Assembly (NCBI GenBank): GCA_016235765.1
Contig: JACRIZ010000070.1
Span: 1 to 43,742, forward strand
Length of the DNA stretch: 43,742 nt
DNA from: Rhodocyclales bacterium
Lineage (GTDB): Bacteria > Pseudomonadota > Gammaproteobacteria > Burkholderiales > Rhodocyclaceae
Reading direction: 5' to 3'
The first letter of the stretch is position 1. Each line of letters begins with the position of its first letter. The position numbers and the translations under genes are program-made. Of this stretch, positions 43,620 through 43,742 are shown piece after piece. Below the pieces are notes generated by a model that was given only the letters and a program-made list of their open reading frames with translations, was not told the DNA's origin and searched no databases.

Positions 43620-43742
43620 ATGAAGACATTCAGCAAGCGGGCGACGGCAGTGCTGGTGACAGCAGGGCTGGGGCTTGCGGCGACGGCGGGCTGGAGCGCC
43701 GAGTCGTTGCAGGACGTGATGAAACGACGCAGCCTGTCGCAG
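43620..43742 (+). CDS. N-terminus of an exported protein, possibly clade II nitrous-oxide reductase (3' end outside window)
   Basis: 41 codons only. ATG at 43620 follows GGGAG. The product begins with a Sec-type signal peptide (about 1-27: KRATAVLVTAGLGLAATAGWSA) and continues AESLQDVMKRRSLSQ. That start resembles, from memory, the mature N-terminus of Sec-exported clade II NosZ proteins (a short helix of the type L..VMK.RGL). The FNR/Dnr-type promoter upstream agrees with an anaerobic respiratory role. Forty-one residues cannot settle this; another periplasmic respiratory protein remains possible. Confidence 0.7.
   Translation, partial: MKTFSKRATAVLVTAGLGLAATAGWSAESLQDVMKRRSLSQ

Overview
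The window is high-GC DNA from a Gram-negative bacterium, most likely a betaproteobacterium near the Rhodocyclales/Nitrosomonadales. The clues are the order exbB-exbD-lpxK-Trm112-kdsB-adk-pfp, a pyrophosphate-type phosphofructokinase, an iron superoxide dismutase, lipid A/Kdo genes (so an outer membrane) and many NarL-type regulators. The lineage is inferred from gene content only. No rRNA, tRNA, CRISPR array, transposase or phage gene was seen.

Layout. (1) 1-4692, minus: a housekeeping operon for a TonB/Tol-type energiser (exbB, exbD), lipid A kinase, a Trm112-like zinc protein, Kdo activation, adenylate kinase and a partial PPi-dependent phosphofructokinase. (2) 4801-7937: a J-domain coiled-coil protein (+) facing a SEL1-repeat protein (-). 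(3) 8215-12841, plus: xseA, sodB with a terminator, then a NarL-type histidine kinase and response regulator pair. (4) 12838-23344, minus: a tightly packed operon for a type II secretion/type IV pilus hybrid machine (gspG, gspF, gspE, PilM/N/O-like, GspC/PilP-like, a lipoprotein secretin with a cohesin domain, three more pseudopilins), ending in a NarL-type response regulator. (5) 23626-24644, plus: a lytic transglycosylase overlapping a stand-alone receiver protein. (6) 24641-40547, minus: a ~16-kb all-exported gene block. In transcription order it holds a 1,911-residue beta-helix mosaic protein, three multicopper-oxidase-family proteins, a lipoprotein, a subtilisin-like protease, a SCO1/SenC copper chaperone and a cytochrome c fused to a periplasmic-binding domain. 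(7) 40958-end, plus: a histidine kinase divergent from block 6, a CpdA-like phosphodiesterase, and the first 41 codons of an exported protein behind a well-placed FNR/Dnr box.

The most interesting region is block 6 with its neighbour block 4. Copper-ligand motifs that normally lie in one multicopper oxidase are divided between adjacent genes. The 416-residue protein has HxHG plus an HCH type-1 loop. The 427-residue protein has HPxHxHG plus an HSH with no cysteine. The 888-residue protein is largely degenerate and carries DUF11 repeats. This suggests a hetero-oligomeric oxidase matured by SCO1 and linked to a cytochrome c, perhaps for extracellular metal oxidation or electron transfer. The secretion system next door is a plausible exporter, by analogy with T2SS-dependent export of multicopper proteins in Geobacter and Mn-oxidising Pseudomonas. 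The substrate and the physical assembly are inference.

A structural oddity is that all three convergent gene junctions in the window overlap by exactly four bases (TTAG or CTAG), so the facing genes share stop-codon bases and leave no room for terminators.
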